IMG/VR virus record: IMGVR_UViG_3300018018_000003
Location: 1 to 64,000 of that record
From: a virus
Length of the DNA stretch: 64,000 nucleotides
Reading direction: 5' to 3' (one strand)
The notes below the pieces were generated by a model. It made no database searches. It was not told where the DNA came from and saw only the letters and a list, made by a program, of their open reading frames with translations. Both the position numbers and the translations under genes were made by a program. This document shows positions 1 to 7,716 of this stretch, piece by piece. How positions within the stretch are numbered: position 1 is the first letter of the stretch; each line of letters starts with the position of its first letter.

Positions 1-291
1 AGCAGCAGCATTCCTTAATTGTTCATCATTGATATTACCTTCCCCATAATCAATGGCAGCCTTAACTGCATCTTTACTTCTCTGATCTTTCATCAGATGC
101 AATACTGTTTCTGCACATTTCCCTTTTGCAAGAGTTAAAAGCCTTTTGTCGATTTTAAGTTTTGATGCTATCCAGAGCATCCAATCGCCACGAGGACAGT
201 GCCGCCATGCCAAAATAGCAGATTTTTGAGTTTTTACATACTCTACTGCCTCACGGCAAGAATTAAATTTTTCAAGTTTTGTGGTTTTCAT
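1..291 (-). CDS. Imm5-like alanine-rich protein, partial (copy 1)
   Basis: This is the N-terminal part (97 codons) of a gene that runs off the left edge. The ATG is at 289-291, six bases after the stop of the paralogous gene on its right. The protein begins MKTTKLEKFNSCREAVEYV and contains the block RGDWMLWIASKL, both nearly the same as in the neighbour, and it enters an Ala stretch at the window edge. The Cys/Trp/RGDWxLW pattern resembles the Imm5-like 'putative immunity' domain found before Ala-rich repeats; that family match is from memory. Function is unknown. The pair is a tandem duplication. Confidence 0.75.
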   Translation of the reverse strand, partial: MKTTKLEKFNSCREAVEYVKTQKSAILAWRHCPRGDWMLWIASKLKIDKRLLTLAKGKCAETVLHLMKDQRSKDAVKAAIDYGEGNINDEQLRNAAA

Positions 292-297
292 AATGAT

Positions 298-966
298 TTA
301 CTTTTTTAATTTATTATAGGCATTCAGAACTTCTTCTGTGAGATATTCCCTGCAAATATCTGACGATTTCTTCAAGGAGTTTATTCGAGCAGCAGCATCA
401 GCATCAGCATAAGCATAAGCAGCAGCAGCAGCAACATCAGCAGCAGCAGCATCAGCATCAGCATCAGCAGCAGCAGCAGCAGCATCAGCATAAGCATAAA
501 CAGCAGCAGCAGCATAAGCAGCAGCAGCAGCAGCAGCAGCAGCATAAGCAGCAGCAGCATCAGCATCAGCATAAGCATAAGCAGCAGCATCAGCAGCAGC
601 AGCATAAGCATAAGCAGCAGCAGCATCAGCATCAGCATAAGCATAAGCAGCAGCAGCATCAGCATAAGCAGCAGCAGCAGCAGCAACATTTAATTCCTCT
701 CTGGTTATCTCACCATTTACATATCTCAAACAAGCTACTAATGCATCTTTACTTCTCTGATCTTTCATCAGATGTTCAACTTGTTTGGCACACATGACTT
801 TTGCTAATGTTAGTTTTTTATCATCAACATTAAGTCTTTTCGCTATCCAGAGCATCCAGTCTCCTCTTTCACAGTTCTGCCATGCTGAAAGAGCAGATTC
901 TTGAGTCTTCACATACTCAATAGCTTCATTACAAGCATTTAATTTTTCAAGTTTGTCTGTTTTCAT
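298..966 (-). CDS. Imm5-like protein with long Ala/Tyr/Asp repeat (copy 2)
   Basis: A 222-aa protein. Residues 1-92 form a charged, Trp-containing globular domain with an RGDWMLW motif, similar to the neighbouring partial copy. Residues about 93-195 consist almost only of Ala, Tyr and Asp (units such as AYAYADADAAA), and a short Lys-rich tail follows. The DNA of this region is a run of gca/tca/taa-type triplets read as GCT, GAT and TAT. The domain resembles Imm5-like proteins, which are not proven to act in immunity in phages. The repeat could form a long helix or solenoid, but this is not predictable by eye. A poly-Leu ORF in another frame at 381-689 is a by-product of the repeat. Confidence 0.75.
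   Translation of the reverse strand: MKTDKLEKLNACNEAIEYVKTQESALSAWQNCERGDWMLWIAKRLNVDDKKLTLAKVMCAKQVEHLMKDQRSKDALVACLRYVNGEITREELNVAAAAAAYADAAAAYAYADADAAAAYAYAAAADAAAYAYADADAAAAYAAAAAAAAAYAAAAVYAYADAAAAAADADADAAAADVAAAAAYAYADADAAARINSLKKSSDICREYLTEEVLNAYNKLKK
390..685. repeat. Ala/Tyr/Asp-coding triplet repeat tract
   Basis: About 300 bases are made of agcagca, tcagca and taagca units on the plus strand, giving Ala, Asp and Tyr codons on the minus strand. The repeat is nearly pure at the DNA level, with the same Ala codon throughout most of it. This suggests expansion by slippage or recombination rather than protein-level selection alone. The partial paralogue at the left edge enters the same kind of tract. 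Confidence 0.85.
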
Positions 967-985
967 ATTATTGAGATTTTAATTG

Positions 986-1489
986 TCATGGTAATAAGTT
1001 CTTTTCTTTGAATTTCCGGTATTCTTCTTTCATCAGTAGTACATCGGCGTCCCACTGATCAAACTTCCAGTCCGGATGATTTGTCCTGTCCTTCATCGTC
1101 CCCTGATCCACAATCCTGTGAAATAATGGATATACTATGCGGATATTCGCCGGATTAAACTTGAAATACGGGTACCTGCCTTTCGGGAGGATATGTGAAA
1201 AACAGCTATAAAAACTGTCTTTTGACCTCAGATGGGTGACATCCTCCCCGGTATAAGGGCATACCACCTTCTTATTCTTGTAGTATTCTTTGTGCCAGAG
1301 GTCAAGAAACATCCCCAACTCCCACTCATACCCAAAGCTGAACTCCGGGGGGATGCTTTTTTTAAATATCATTTTCTTCTTTTTTTTGTCCGTCCTCATA
1401 AACTGGTGATACCGGCAAAAACCTTTACCGGTTATCTTGTCAGTACCAAATACTGCATTTAAACAATGTTCTGCATTACACCTTCTCAT
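986..1489 (-). CDS. HNH/NinG-like zinc-binding protein
   Basis: A 167-aa protein with two visible parts. The N-terminus has a possible zinc site (C4, C9, C25, H28). The second half has a block SHILPKG (98-104) followed by NPANI (112-116) and PLFH (121-124). This spacing resembles the HNH-type core of NinG-like phage recombination proteins, where a His after the Asn-rich strand completes the site. Only one Cys (C77) lies near the expected second metal site, so nuclease activity is uncertain. It sits just downstream of a terminator-like hairpin and is separated from the gene on its right. Confidence 0.5.
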   Translation of the reverse strand: MRRCNAEHCLNAVFGTDKITGKGFCRYHQFMRTDKKKKKMIFKKSIPPEFSFGYEWELGMFLDLWHKEYYKNKKVVCPYTGEDVTHLRSKDSFYSCFSHILPKGRYPYFKFNPANIRIVYPLFHRIVDQGTMKDRTNHPDWKFDQWDADVLLMKEEYRKFKEKNLLP

Positions 1490-1505
1490 TTTTCATTCAG
1501 GTTAA

Positions 1506-1546
1506 AAAGAGGACATTCCAACCATCCCGGCTATCCTGCCCTCTTT
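1506..1546 (-). terminator. Terminator-like hairpin after the SPFH-like gene
   Basis: Ten-base arms at 1506-1515 and 1537-1546 pair at 9 of 10 positions. Read on the minus strand, the hairpin runs straight into TTTTT. It would end the leftward transcript of the gene at 1594-2049. The arms are also AT-rich outside, so it could work weakly in both directions. Just to its right, 1580-1587 (minus TATCTTTG) matches a Bacteroidota -7 box but has no -33 partner. Confidence 0.5.
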
Positions 1547-1593
1547 ATTTCTTGTGACAATAATACAAGAGTTTGGATACAAAGATAAATCTT

Positions 1594-2049
1594 TTATTTA
1601 TTATTTGCCTTAACTTGATTAATTATTGGTGGCTTATTCATCCTTGTTGCTTCCAATATGGGCAAGTTTGTTTCAGTAGGAATATAAACAACCGTCTTTT
1701 CTACATTGGTTCCAGCAACCTCAGTAATCCATAGCCATCTTAAATAATCTTCATTTTCTCTTAAACTTGTCCCAATTATTTTATTGGCAATAGCTACGCC
1801 AACCGCCCTTGTACTATCAGCTAATTTAATATAATGGGCAGACTCATACTTTGCTTGAGCTTCCTGAACTGCAATTTGCCGATTCTGAGTGGCCTTGGCT
1901 AATTCAGCCTTGCCTTCCAAGTTTTGCTGATATACCTTATATCGCGGACATCCTATCATTCCTGCTAAAATAAGAATGATAAGAAAAAATCCACCTAATA
2001 CTGACCATTTAATAGTCAATCTTGTTTCTTTTAAATCTTCACTTTCCAT
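1594..2049 (-). CDS. SPFH/prohibitin-like membrane protein
   Basis: A 151-aa protein with an N-terminal membrane segment (about residues 17-35), then an Ala/Gln/Glu-rich helix (about 43-90), then a block containing NKIIG, LRWLWI and VYIPTETNLPIL. This matches the C-terminal half of Band-7/SPFH-like proteins common in phages of Bacteroidota, where similar NKIIGxSL and YLRWLWI blocks occur. The membrane segment predicts an inner-membrane location with the helix on one side. Its role in the phage is unknown. It is the last gene of the leftward recombination operon and is followed by a hairpin. Confidence 0.6.
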   Translation of the reverse strand: MESEDLKETRLTIKWSVLGGFFLIILILAGMIGCPRYKVYQQNLEGKAELAKATQNRQIAVQEAQAKYESAHYIKLADSTRAVGVAIANKIIGTSLRENEDYLRWLWITEVAGTNVEKTVVYIPTETNLPILEATRMNKPPIINQVKANNK

Positions 2050-2072
2050 AATTTTGTTTTTAAAGGTTAATA

Positions 2073-3479
2073 CTAATTTCCATCAATTAATTTATTGATT
2101 TCATCCGTTGTCGCAAACTTTATAAAAGTCTCCTTATCCTGATACTTCTGCGATAACCCTGCCTTTCTTGCCAGTTCCAGCCATCTTGGATTATCTATCG
2201 GGGGATTAACGGATAGTAAAGCATTGAAAATAGCCTTGCAAGTGCTAAATTCTCTCTGATCGCCTTTGTCGTAATCCGGAATAGCCAAATTATATTTATT
2301 TCCGGCTTTCACTTCTGTTTGCGGTGGAGGAACACTCCCTTCTGGCTTTCTCTCATCATTCAGATAGGGCACAATGTATTCGGCGAGCTTTCCTTCCTGA
2401 TGGGCAAAGATAATCTCCCTGAGCTTCTTGTTTGTGTTTTTCCCGGGTATTATCTCCATTGCCTCAATCATATCGGAATCCTTGTTCACTATCGCTAAAA
2501 GGTCAATGGTGGGCATGTCTTCCATTTGTTTGAGGGTTAATCCCGTTGTTGATGCTTCCTCAAAATCAGGATGAGTTATTTCCTCTTCATGGCTTTCTAT
2601 TGGAGGATCATTAACGGTTTCCGGATGCGACTCATTGATTACTGTCGGAGACATGACTGTCTGCTTGATAGGAGTGACATCTGTCCCCTTTATCGCATCT
2701 ACAATCTCTTCCTGTGCGAGTTTCTTTATGACCTTACCTGTTAGCTTTCCAGACCTCTCCTGACTGTGAACCTTATCCGGAATAGTGATCTTTGTTCCAT
2801 CGGGGGTCTCAATGACTTCTGATACATCCGATGTCATATCTTGAGCTTCTTCTGTGATATACATATTATTCAGCACATCCCCGAATAAGTCCCTTGCCAG
2901 ATAGCCGAGAGGTCTGTAATATAGCATCCGTTTCTGATACTTCCACCAGGGAGATGACTTGAATTTCCATCCATCTGTACCATTAACCTGTTGTGAGGTA
3001 ATCCATAGACCGGCTCTCTTTGCATCATTGATAGAGAAGCTCTTTGACAATGTAAGGCCATTATCCTCCCGAGTTGCGGTTATAGTAACCTCCATATCCT
3101 CTCCCTCGATGCTTCCTGTTATAGATTCTTTCCATGAATCCTTGCGGAGTTTTCCTGAACTGAATATCATACTCTTTGCCAAATCCCCTTTTATGGTAAG
3201 GAGTCCATTGATAGGAATGATATTCTGCAAAGCTGTCATAGCAGGCAGATGAAGTGTTCCGATGCCATGAACCAATACTCCGGCTACCGCACCCACTTTG
3301 CCCTTTGTAAAATCCGGCTTGCCGTCTGGTAGTTTTTCGTAATAGTGATAAGGGATAATTTTGCTTTCAAGAAGGAAATTTGCTACTTGCATAGCTCCTT
3401 CCAATGTTTCAATTCCTTTTTCGACAAATGTAGTCATCCTACTGTCTGCCGATTTAATAATACTTTTGTCTGCTTCCAT
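2073..3479 (-). CDS. recT: RecT-like single-strand annealing protein
   Basis: A 468-aa protein. Residues 25-215 fit the RecT/Red-beta group: a start helix, a Gln/Asn block around 82-90, then AKRAGLW (153-159) and the typical PWWKYQKRML...YRP...ARDLFGDVLNNMY...EE block (177-211). Residues 215-468 are an extra acidic tail and a C-terminal helical part not typical of RecT. RecT proteins anneal complementary DNA strands together with a 5'-3' exonuclease. A YqaJ-type exonuclease is encoded at 5544-6653 in the same operon, which supports the assignment. It overlaps the gene upstream by 26 bases. Confidence 0.8.
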   Translation of the reverse strand: MEADKSIIKSADSRMTTFVEKGIETLEGAMQVANFLLESKIIPYHYYEKLPDGKPDFTKGKVGAVAGVLVHGIGTLHLPAMTALQNIIPINGLLTIKGDLAKSMIFSSGKLRKDSWKESITGSIEGEDMEVTITATREDNGLTLSKSFSINDAKRAGLWITSQQVNGTDGWKFKSSPWWKYQKRMLYYRPLGYLARDLFGDVLNNMYITEEAQDMTSDVSEVIETPDGTKITIPDKVHSQERSGKLTGKVIKKLAQEEIVDAIKGTDVTPIKQTVMSPTVINESHPETVNDPPIESHEEEITHPDFEEASTTGLTLKQMEDMPTIDLLAIVNKDSDMIEAMEIIPGKNTNKKLREIIFAHQEGKLAEYIVPYLNDERKPEGSVPPPQTEVKAGNKYNLAIPDYDKGDQREFSTCKAIFNALLSVNPPIDNPRWLELARKAGLSQKYQDKETFIKFATTDEINKLIDGN

Positions 3480-3822
3480 GATTTTTAACTTTATTTAAAG
3501 GTTCTACATAATCCGTGTTATACCGCCAGGTGCGGTTTAGCTTGCCATAAGCACCTTTTCTGCTTTCGTCCCATGAGCATTTAATCAACTTTCCCTCATG
3601 CGTAAGGTCTGTGATGGATCTCCGCACCGAAGTAAGCAATATCTGTTCGTTATAAAGATACTGTACCCAATTAGCAACTGAAATAGGAGTGAATCTCTTA
3701 TCAGCATTCTCCCTGAAGAATAAAAGAATCCTTTCCTTTTGTTTCTTTGCCTTTTCCCGTGCCTTAATCAAGTCTTCCCTTGCAAGTGGCACTGTGTCGT
3801 GAAATGTACTCTCTCTTTCCAT
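3454..3822 (-). CDS. Winged-helix protein
   Basis: A 122-aa basic protein. Residues 24-90 look like a winged helix: a helix starting KERILLFF, a turn, the SVANWVQYLY helix, a second helix with TSVRRSITDLTHEGKLI, and a Lys/Arg-rich wing ending TWRYN. This is the layout of small DNA-binding phage proteins. It lies between the OB-fold protein and the RecT-like gene with very short spacing, so it may act in replication or recombination, or as a local regulator. No specific family is recognised. Confidence 0.5.
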   Translation of the reverse strand: MERESTFHDTVPLAREDLIKAREKAKKQKERILLFFRENADKRFTPISVANWVQYLYNEQILLTSVRRSITDLTHEGKLIKCSWDESRKGAYGKLNRTWRYNTDYVEPLNKVKNHGSRQKYY

Positions 3823-3825
3823 GGC

Positions 3826-4140
3826 TTATCCTTTTATAAGTGCGATTACTTCAAGTTTCGGATAATAGCGGGTCTTACCATCACGCTCGCTCTTTGTGGC
3901 ATTTAACAGAAAGGTAACGGTTATCCAGTCGCCATCCTTGATGTCCCCAAGCATACTCATAACTTTCTGCCCGAGTTCAAAAGAAACCTCATTGATATAA
4001 TTTCCCTTGAGGACTTCCATGATAATCAGCCTCGTTATCTTTGTCTGACCGTTTCGTGTTGTAAACTCCTCTGGAGGACATATCTTTAATAGCCTCCCAG
4101 AGATCGAAAATTCATTTACCTGTTTGTTTTGGCTTGCCAT
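3826..4140 (-). CDS. DUF3127-like OB-fold protein (possible ssDNA-binding)
   Basis: A 104-aa protein from the ATG at 4138-4140; an upstream in-frame ATG at 4173 would overlap the neighbour's end and is less likely. The pattern is FSISGRLLKI, then a strand with TRLIIMEVLKG, then VSFELGQKV, GDWITVTF and a closing RYYPKLEVIAL. This matches DUF3127, a small OB-fold family of Bacteroidota and their phages that resembles single-stranded DNA-binding proteins. The recombination neighbours (RecT-like, RusA, exonuclease) agree with that role. The family call is from remembered pattern. Confidence 0.65.
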   Translation of the reverse strand: MASQNKQVNEFSISGRLLKICPPEEFTTRNGQTKITRLIIMEVLKGNYINEVSFELGQKVMSMLGDIKDGDWITVTFLLNATKSERDGKTRYYPKLEVIALIKG

Positions 4141-4144
4141 AATC

Positions 4145-4540
4145 TTAATTTTTAAATTTAAAATACTTAACAAATTCTTTAGGAGGAATGAGTATCTCCC
4201 TTTGATCAGGATTCTGGCCCGTTAATTTAATTAACCCATCTTCGAAAGATACGCAAATCCATTTACCACCTGTTTGAAGATCAATACAGACCTCCCATAG
4301 TCTCGGTAATCCTGCATCCATCCACTCTCGAATATCTTCAAATGGATTAAGGGTTCTTTTAGAAGGTTCGATTTGGGGCAAATGAAATACAAGATTTGAA
4401 ATACTTAAATAAGATACTTCAGAATTTTGTTCTATACGATTTTTATTCCACCATTCGCTCAACCTATAGACTTCATCATCTGTTTCGGGGAAAATATGTA
4501 AAACATCATAATCCCCTGCTGTAATAAAATTTGCTCTCAT
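4145..4540 (-). CDS. Conserved hypothetical protein
   Basis: A 132-aa acidic protein from the ATG at 4538-4540, chosen because the longer frame overlaps RusA deeply and starts with low-complexity Asn/Lys. It has several Trp residues (for example EWWNKN, REWMDAG, GKWICVSF) and ends KEFVKYFKFKN. No family is recognised. It lies between the RusA-like and OB-fold genes with gaps of two to four bases, so it belongs to the recombination operon. Confidence 0.6.
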   Translation of the reverse strand: MRANFITAGDYDVLHIFPETDDEVYRLSEWWNKNRIEQNSEVSYLSISNLVFHLPQIEPSKRTLNPFEDIREWMDAGLPRLWEVCIDLQTGGKWICVSFEDGLIKLTGQNPDQREILIPPKEFVKYFKFKN

Positions 4541-4542
4541 TT

Positions 4543-4959
4543 TTAAATTGTTAATATTGTTATTTCTGTTCTTGGTTTCTCTGAATAGACTTTCCTTGCC
4601 CTTAATTCGCATATCAGGGAGTCGTCCCTGTAATAAATACCTATCAGGCTATCCGTAACGAATTTGATAAGATTATCAATGTCCGGACGGCTTGAATGAT
4701 ACTCCGGCGCAGAGTCTTTTAAGAATTGGCTGTTTTTGCCCGTTTTATAATGATTCTTCGGTCTGTGCATATAGAACACCACTTCAAGGAAGATAATGTC
4801 AGAAATGGGCTCTTTTGGGGCAGATTCCTGTAATATCCCTGCAAAGGTCTTCTTCTTCTCATTGGAGGGATCATAAGTACCGGAAAACTTGCCTCTCGTA
4901 AAATGCCTGTGCCTTGCCTGGGCTTTTGGCTCTCCTAATACTGTGAGTTCTATCTTCAT
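4543..4959 (-). CDS. rusA: RusA-like Holliday junction resolvase
   Basis: A 138-aa protein, the usual length for RusA. It starts with a strand followed by GEPKAQARHRH. The core is RPDIDNLIKFVTD (91-103), with D93, D95 and K99, then the acidic pair D112-D113 (YYRDDS) and K123 (RKVYSEK). These are the catalytic Asp residues and conserved Lys of RusA nucleases, which resolve four-way junctions. It overlaps the next gene by four bases (ATGA). Together with RecT-like and exonuclease genes it completes a recombination set. Confidence 0.88.
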   Translation of the reverse strand: MKIELTVLGEPKAQARHRHFTRGKFSGTYDPSNEKKKTFAGILQESAPKEPISDIIFLEVVFYMHRPKNHYKTGKNSQFLKDSAPEYHSSRPDIDNLIKFVTDSLIGIYYRDDSLICELRARKVYSEKPRTEITILTI

Positions 4960-5195
4960 TCCTTTGTCTTTTGTCCCACAATCCTAATTTGTTCGGGCAG
5001 GAAGCATTGAATCTGCCCTGTTGCCACACTTTCACAAATACCTACCGTGTAATTAACTGCCATATCGTTTATAATATCATATTTCAGACCAAAATGCAAA
5101 AGCCAGTAATTCTCCTTGGAGGTAATCAGATTACCCTCTTCGTCTATGTCACCTGCTTCTATCGTGACCTCGCAATATGTCTTCAGGAAGCTCAT
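4956..5195 (-). CDS. Hypothetical protein
   Basis: A 79-aa acidic protein with a beta-rich pattern (TYCEVTIEA, GNLITSKENYWLLHF) and a C-terminal QIRIVGQKTKE. It overlaps its neighbours on both sides (four bases with rusA), a sign of translational coupling and a reason to accept it. No family is recognised. Confidence 0.6.
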   Translation of the reverse strand: MSFLKTYCEVTIEAGDIDEEGNLITSKENYWLLHFGLKYDIINDMAVNYTVGICESVATGQIQCFLPEQIRIVGQKTKE

Positions 5196-5544
5196 TCGGT
5201 TTATCGTATTTGAAATAATGTCCTTTTCTTGTCATCGCACCCGTCCTCAATGCCCTTATCATCCCGTTCTTGCTCAATCCCACGGCCTTTCTTGCATCGC
5301 TTATGCTGTCAAACCTCTCTATGACTTTATGATCCGAGTTCTCCTGTATGACGGCTTTCTCCTGGCTCTGGTTATAATCCTTCACCCTTGCATCGTATCC
5401 TATGGCGTACATCCATCCAAGATACTTCTCTGCCGTCTCCCATGATATTGCAGGTATATGATCACCGTCATAAACCATCGTGAGAATAAGCCCCTGCTCC
5501 TTCATCCATAGCTTTGCTTTCCTTATGGCGATGTCTCGTGTCAT
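5149..5544 (-). CDS. NUMOD1-like DNA-binding protein
   Basis: A 131-aa protein starting at the ATG at 5542-5544, which overlaps the stop of the exonuclease gene as TAATG; a start nine bases upstream is possible. The C-terminal half (about 75-115) carries VIERFDSISDARKAVGLSK, then GMIRALRTG and GHYFKY. This is the pattern of NUMOD1-type helix-turn-helix modules, usually attached to homing endonucleases. No nuclease domain is present, so it may be a stand-alone DNA-binding protein. Confidence 0.6.
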   Translation of the reverse strand: MTRDIAIRKAKLWMKEQGLILTMVYDGDHIPAISWETAEKYLGWMYAIGYDARVKDYNQSQEKAVIQENSDHKVIERFDSISDARKAVGLSKNGMIRALRTGAMTRKGHYFKYDKPNELPEDILRGHDRSR

Positions 5545-6653
5545 TAATAGCAATTAAGGTCTATCTTCTTAAATTCATTCAATAACTGCTCATCAGACGG
5601 CTTCTCCTTGATCTTATTAGAAGCCACACGGTTCTTTGACCCTTTCCTCTCGCCCCAAAGGAAACTGCCCAATTTACCAAAGTCTATGGCCTCTGCTCCA
5701 CTATTTACAAGGTCATGGATAAGAGTATTGGCTATCTCTGACCGTGCATCATCAATGAGATTCTTAACTCCCATGAGAACTTTGTCTTTCTTGCAGAGGT
5801 CATAAAGCCTCATCGTACCCTCTATGCTCGGCCTCTCCTCCAGAAACTTCTTATTCATAAAATCCCTGTAAGCATCTGAACTATCAGGCTCCGGCTCGTA
5901 TCTTGTTATCTCCGCATCCCACTTCTCAATCTCATGCACATTGCCCATCTTTTCTGCCTCTCTCTTCTTGGCAAATGCCTCCTTTGCAGGGACTACCCTT
6001 TCATACCACCATTTCTTTGAGATATTTATTAGACTATTACAGAGAGCCTCATCCCTTGTCACTTTTTCGATTATTAATTCATTTCCATCCTTTAAAATTG
6101 CTAATTCTGCATAATCAGCCTCAAGAATTATCATATAGACATGTATCTGTGCTATATATGAAGGAGGAATGCCATCTTCCCAGGATCTCGATGCATTATA
6201 AGAAAGGCATTTGCATTCAAGAATAGCCTCAGTCTTTAAGGGTTCCCCTGTCAGGAGGTTAATGCCACCCTTAATGTTCATCAACCGGTCAATAGACCCA
6301 AATAGCCATGGATATTTTGGATTGACTACAAAACCATTCAGATTCCTGCAGGAGCGAATGACCTTTTGGTTCTTGAAATTTTCGATATAACCGGTCTCGC
6401 TCCCGTCATAGTATTGCCAGAGATCGGCTATTTTTTCTTCAAGGTATCTGCCAAAAAACATTTTTGGATTATCAGGTACTTCCGTAAGTACGTCTCCTGT
6501 TTTGTTGTGAAAATGGTAAATCGTCCGATTATATTCAGGTTTTACAAGACCACAAATATCAGAAATTTCCGATCCTCCTATACCGTTCCTGCGGAAATCG
6601 AACCATTCCTTCGTATGCGAAGGAATCCTTGTTATTATTAAATCACTTCTCAT
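5544..6653 (-). CDS. YqaJ/lambda-type exonuclease
   Basis: A 369-aa protein. RRNGIGGSEIS (21-31) is the opening motif of YqaJ-like recombinases. The PD-(D/E)xK core follows: E72/E73 in GRYLEEKIADLW, D122 in FGSIDRL, E146 and K148 in AILECKC, and Q169 in YIAQIHVYM. These match the lambda exonuclease fold that resects double-strand ends 5' to 3'. The C-terminal 130 residues are helical and then basic. It is the exonuclease partner of the RecT-like protein, and the pair is a two-component recombination system. Confidence 0.85.
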   Translation of the reverse strand: MRSDLIITRIPSHTKEWFDFRRNGIGGSEISDICGLVKPEYNRTIYHFHNKTGDVLTEVPDNPKMFFGRYLEEKIADLWQYYDGSETGYIENFKNQKVIRSCRNLNGFVVNPKYPWLFGSIDRLMNIKGGINLLTGEPLKTEAILECKCLSYNASRSWEDGIPPSYIAQIHVYMIILEADYAELAILKDGNELIIEKVTRDEALCNSLINISKKWWYERVVPAKEAFAKKREAEKMGNVHEIEKWDAEITRYEPEPDSSDAYRDFMNKKFLEERPSIEGTMRLYDLCKKDKVLMGVKNLIDDARSEIANTLIHDLVNSGAEAIDFGKLGSFLWGERKGSKNRVASNKIKEKPSDEQLLNEFKKIDLNCY

Positions 6654-6657
6654 ATCA

Positions 6658-7086
6658 TCATAAGTTTAATCCGTGAGGAGGCCTCATCCCTTCCAGTTGC
6701 AATGGCAATAGCTCTTTATAGAGTTCTCCCATGAGTTCGCATAAGAGGTCTGCCTGCGATCTCATCATCTCAACTTCCTGTTTTCCGTCATTGCTGATAT
6801 TATTATACCAGTTGTCATAAATCTTAGACATCTTGTTTACAAGGTTTTCATGCTGCCCGACAAGATTCCTCCCTGCCTTATAGAAGTGGTTCAATGCCTC
6901 AAGCCTTGCCCTGAGCATCTTTAGCTTCTCCTGCCCGACTGCTTTCTGCTTATCGTCTTTCCATTGATAATTTGCATCGGAGCAAATCCTTTCAGCATCA
7001 AAGACCTGCTTTTCCAATTTGTCAAGCTCTTCGGATTTGTACCATTCAAGGAGCTTACTGAAGACATAATCATTTACGTTACTCAT
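6658..7086 (-). CDS. Helical hypothetical protein
   Basis: A 142-aa protein that is almost wholly alpha-helical by composition, with Leu/Lys/Glu heptad-like spacing through residues 10-125. It contains four Trp residues and ends GMRPPHGLNL. No family is recognised. It lies four bases upstream of the exonuclease gene and is probably co-translated with it. Confidence 0.6.
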   Translation of the reverse strand: MSNVNDYVFSKLLEWYKSEELDKLEKQVFDAERICSDANYQWKDDKQKAVGQEKLKMLRARLEALNHFYKAGRNLVGQHENLVNKMSKIYDNWYNNISNDGKQEVEMMRSQADLLCELMGELYKELLPLQLEGMRPPHGLNL

Positions 7087-7109
7087 ATATATACATTATT
7101 TGTGATTCC

Positions 7110-7229
7110 TCAATGCCATAATCGGACTTCTCCTCTGTTGATCCACATTACCTTATATCTCTGTGGCTTTCCTGAATTTATAGAAACATCCACTTCCTGC
7201 AAAAGTTTGATCTTTATTTTACTCTTCAT
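7110..7229 (-). CDS. Small basic protein (39 aa)
   Basis: A 39-aa ORF from the ATG at 7227-7229 to a TGA at 7110-7112. It overlaps the stop of the gene upstream as ATGA, the same coupling used across this operon. Its first residues MKSKIKIKL match the start of the upstream gene (MKSKVELRM), so the two may share an origin or a conserved initiation context. It ends with GEVRLWH. Function is unknown. Confidence 0.55.
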   Translation of the reverse strand: MKSKIKIKLLQEVDVSINSGKPQRYKVMWINRGEVRLWH

Positions 7230-7459
7230 AGCATCTCCATTAGTTTTTCTTCAAGCCATTTAACATAATCAAGATCCGGAAACTCCATCCATTTGGATTC
7301 CCCATCTCTTCCTATCATATCAAGAAAGCTATCATCTAAATCATTGCCGTCAAGAATCACATCTCCCATCCTTCCAACTCTGACATAACAGGAAATCTCA
7401 ATTGGAACTTGAGATGTTTCAGCCTTATATTTCATCCGCAATTCTACTTTACTCTTCAT
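7226..7459 (-). CDS. Acidic hypothetical protein
   Basis: A 77-aa acidic protein with a beta-rich first half (MKSKVELRMKYKAE) and a helical end (YVKWLEEKLMEML). It overlaps the GroES-like gene by 11 bases and the small ORF downstream by four. No family is recognised. Confidence 0.6.
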   Translation of the reverse strand: MKSKVELRMKYKAETSQVPIEISCYVRVGRMGDVILDGNDLDDSFLDMIGRDGESKWMEFPDLDYVKWLEEKLMEML

Positions 7460-7706
7460 AGATATACATTATTCGTTGTTCCTCAATACCAAAATACTCC
7501 TCACCGTCAATGGTGACAATGCTCGCAGCCTTTCGGTTGAACTGAACCCTCATGCCCGTTTTTACCTCATTACAAGCATCCCCTGCCTTTATTATCGTTC
7601 CGGTAAGGGGCAACATCTCTTTTGATGTCTCAGGCACCAAAACGCTTCCTTTTGCCTCTGGGAGCTTATCAAGCCTGATTAAAACTGAATTGCCTAATAT
7701 TTCCAT
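7449..7706 (-). CDS. GroES-like co-chaperonin
   Basis: An 85-aa protein, close to the length of Cpn10/GroES. The pattern NSVLIRLDKLPE, GSVLVPETSKE, GTIIKAGDAC, VKTGMRVQFNR and a final EEQRIMYIYEE follows the GroES barrel from start to end. Cpn10 caps the host GroEL chamber. Phage versions (such as T4 Gp31) help fold capsid proteins with host GroEL; that use here is inference. A second, double-length GroES-like gene occurs at 51086-51787. Confidence 0.75.
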   Translation of the reverse strand: MEILGNSVLIRLDKLPEAKGSVLVPETSKEMLPLTGTIIKAGDACNEVKTGMRVQFNRKAASIVTIDGEEYFGIEEQRIMYIYEE

Positions 7707-7716
7707 AAATTAAAAA

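Noticed and set aside
390-685. CRISPR array or other spaced repeat array
   Set aside because: The units are triplet-based and in frame without unique spacers; no spaced repeats of CRISPR type were found elsewhere.
381-689. Poly-Leu/Met ORF of 102 aa in another frame of the alanine tract
   Set aside because: It is a by-product of the triplet repeat; only the Ala/Tyr/Asp frame is joined to a globular domain shared with the paralogue.
1580-1587. Promoter for the HNH-like gene at 986-1489
   Set aside because: Only a -7 match (TATCTTTG) exists, inside the 3' flank of the upstream gene, with no -33 word at 19-21 bases and a hairpin in between.
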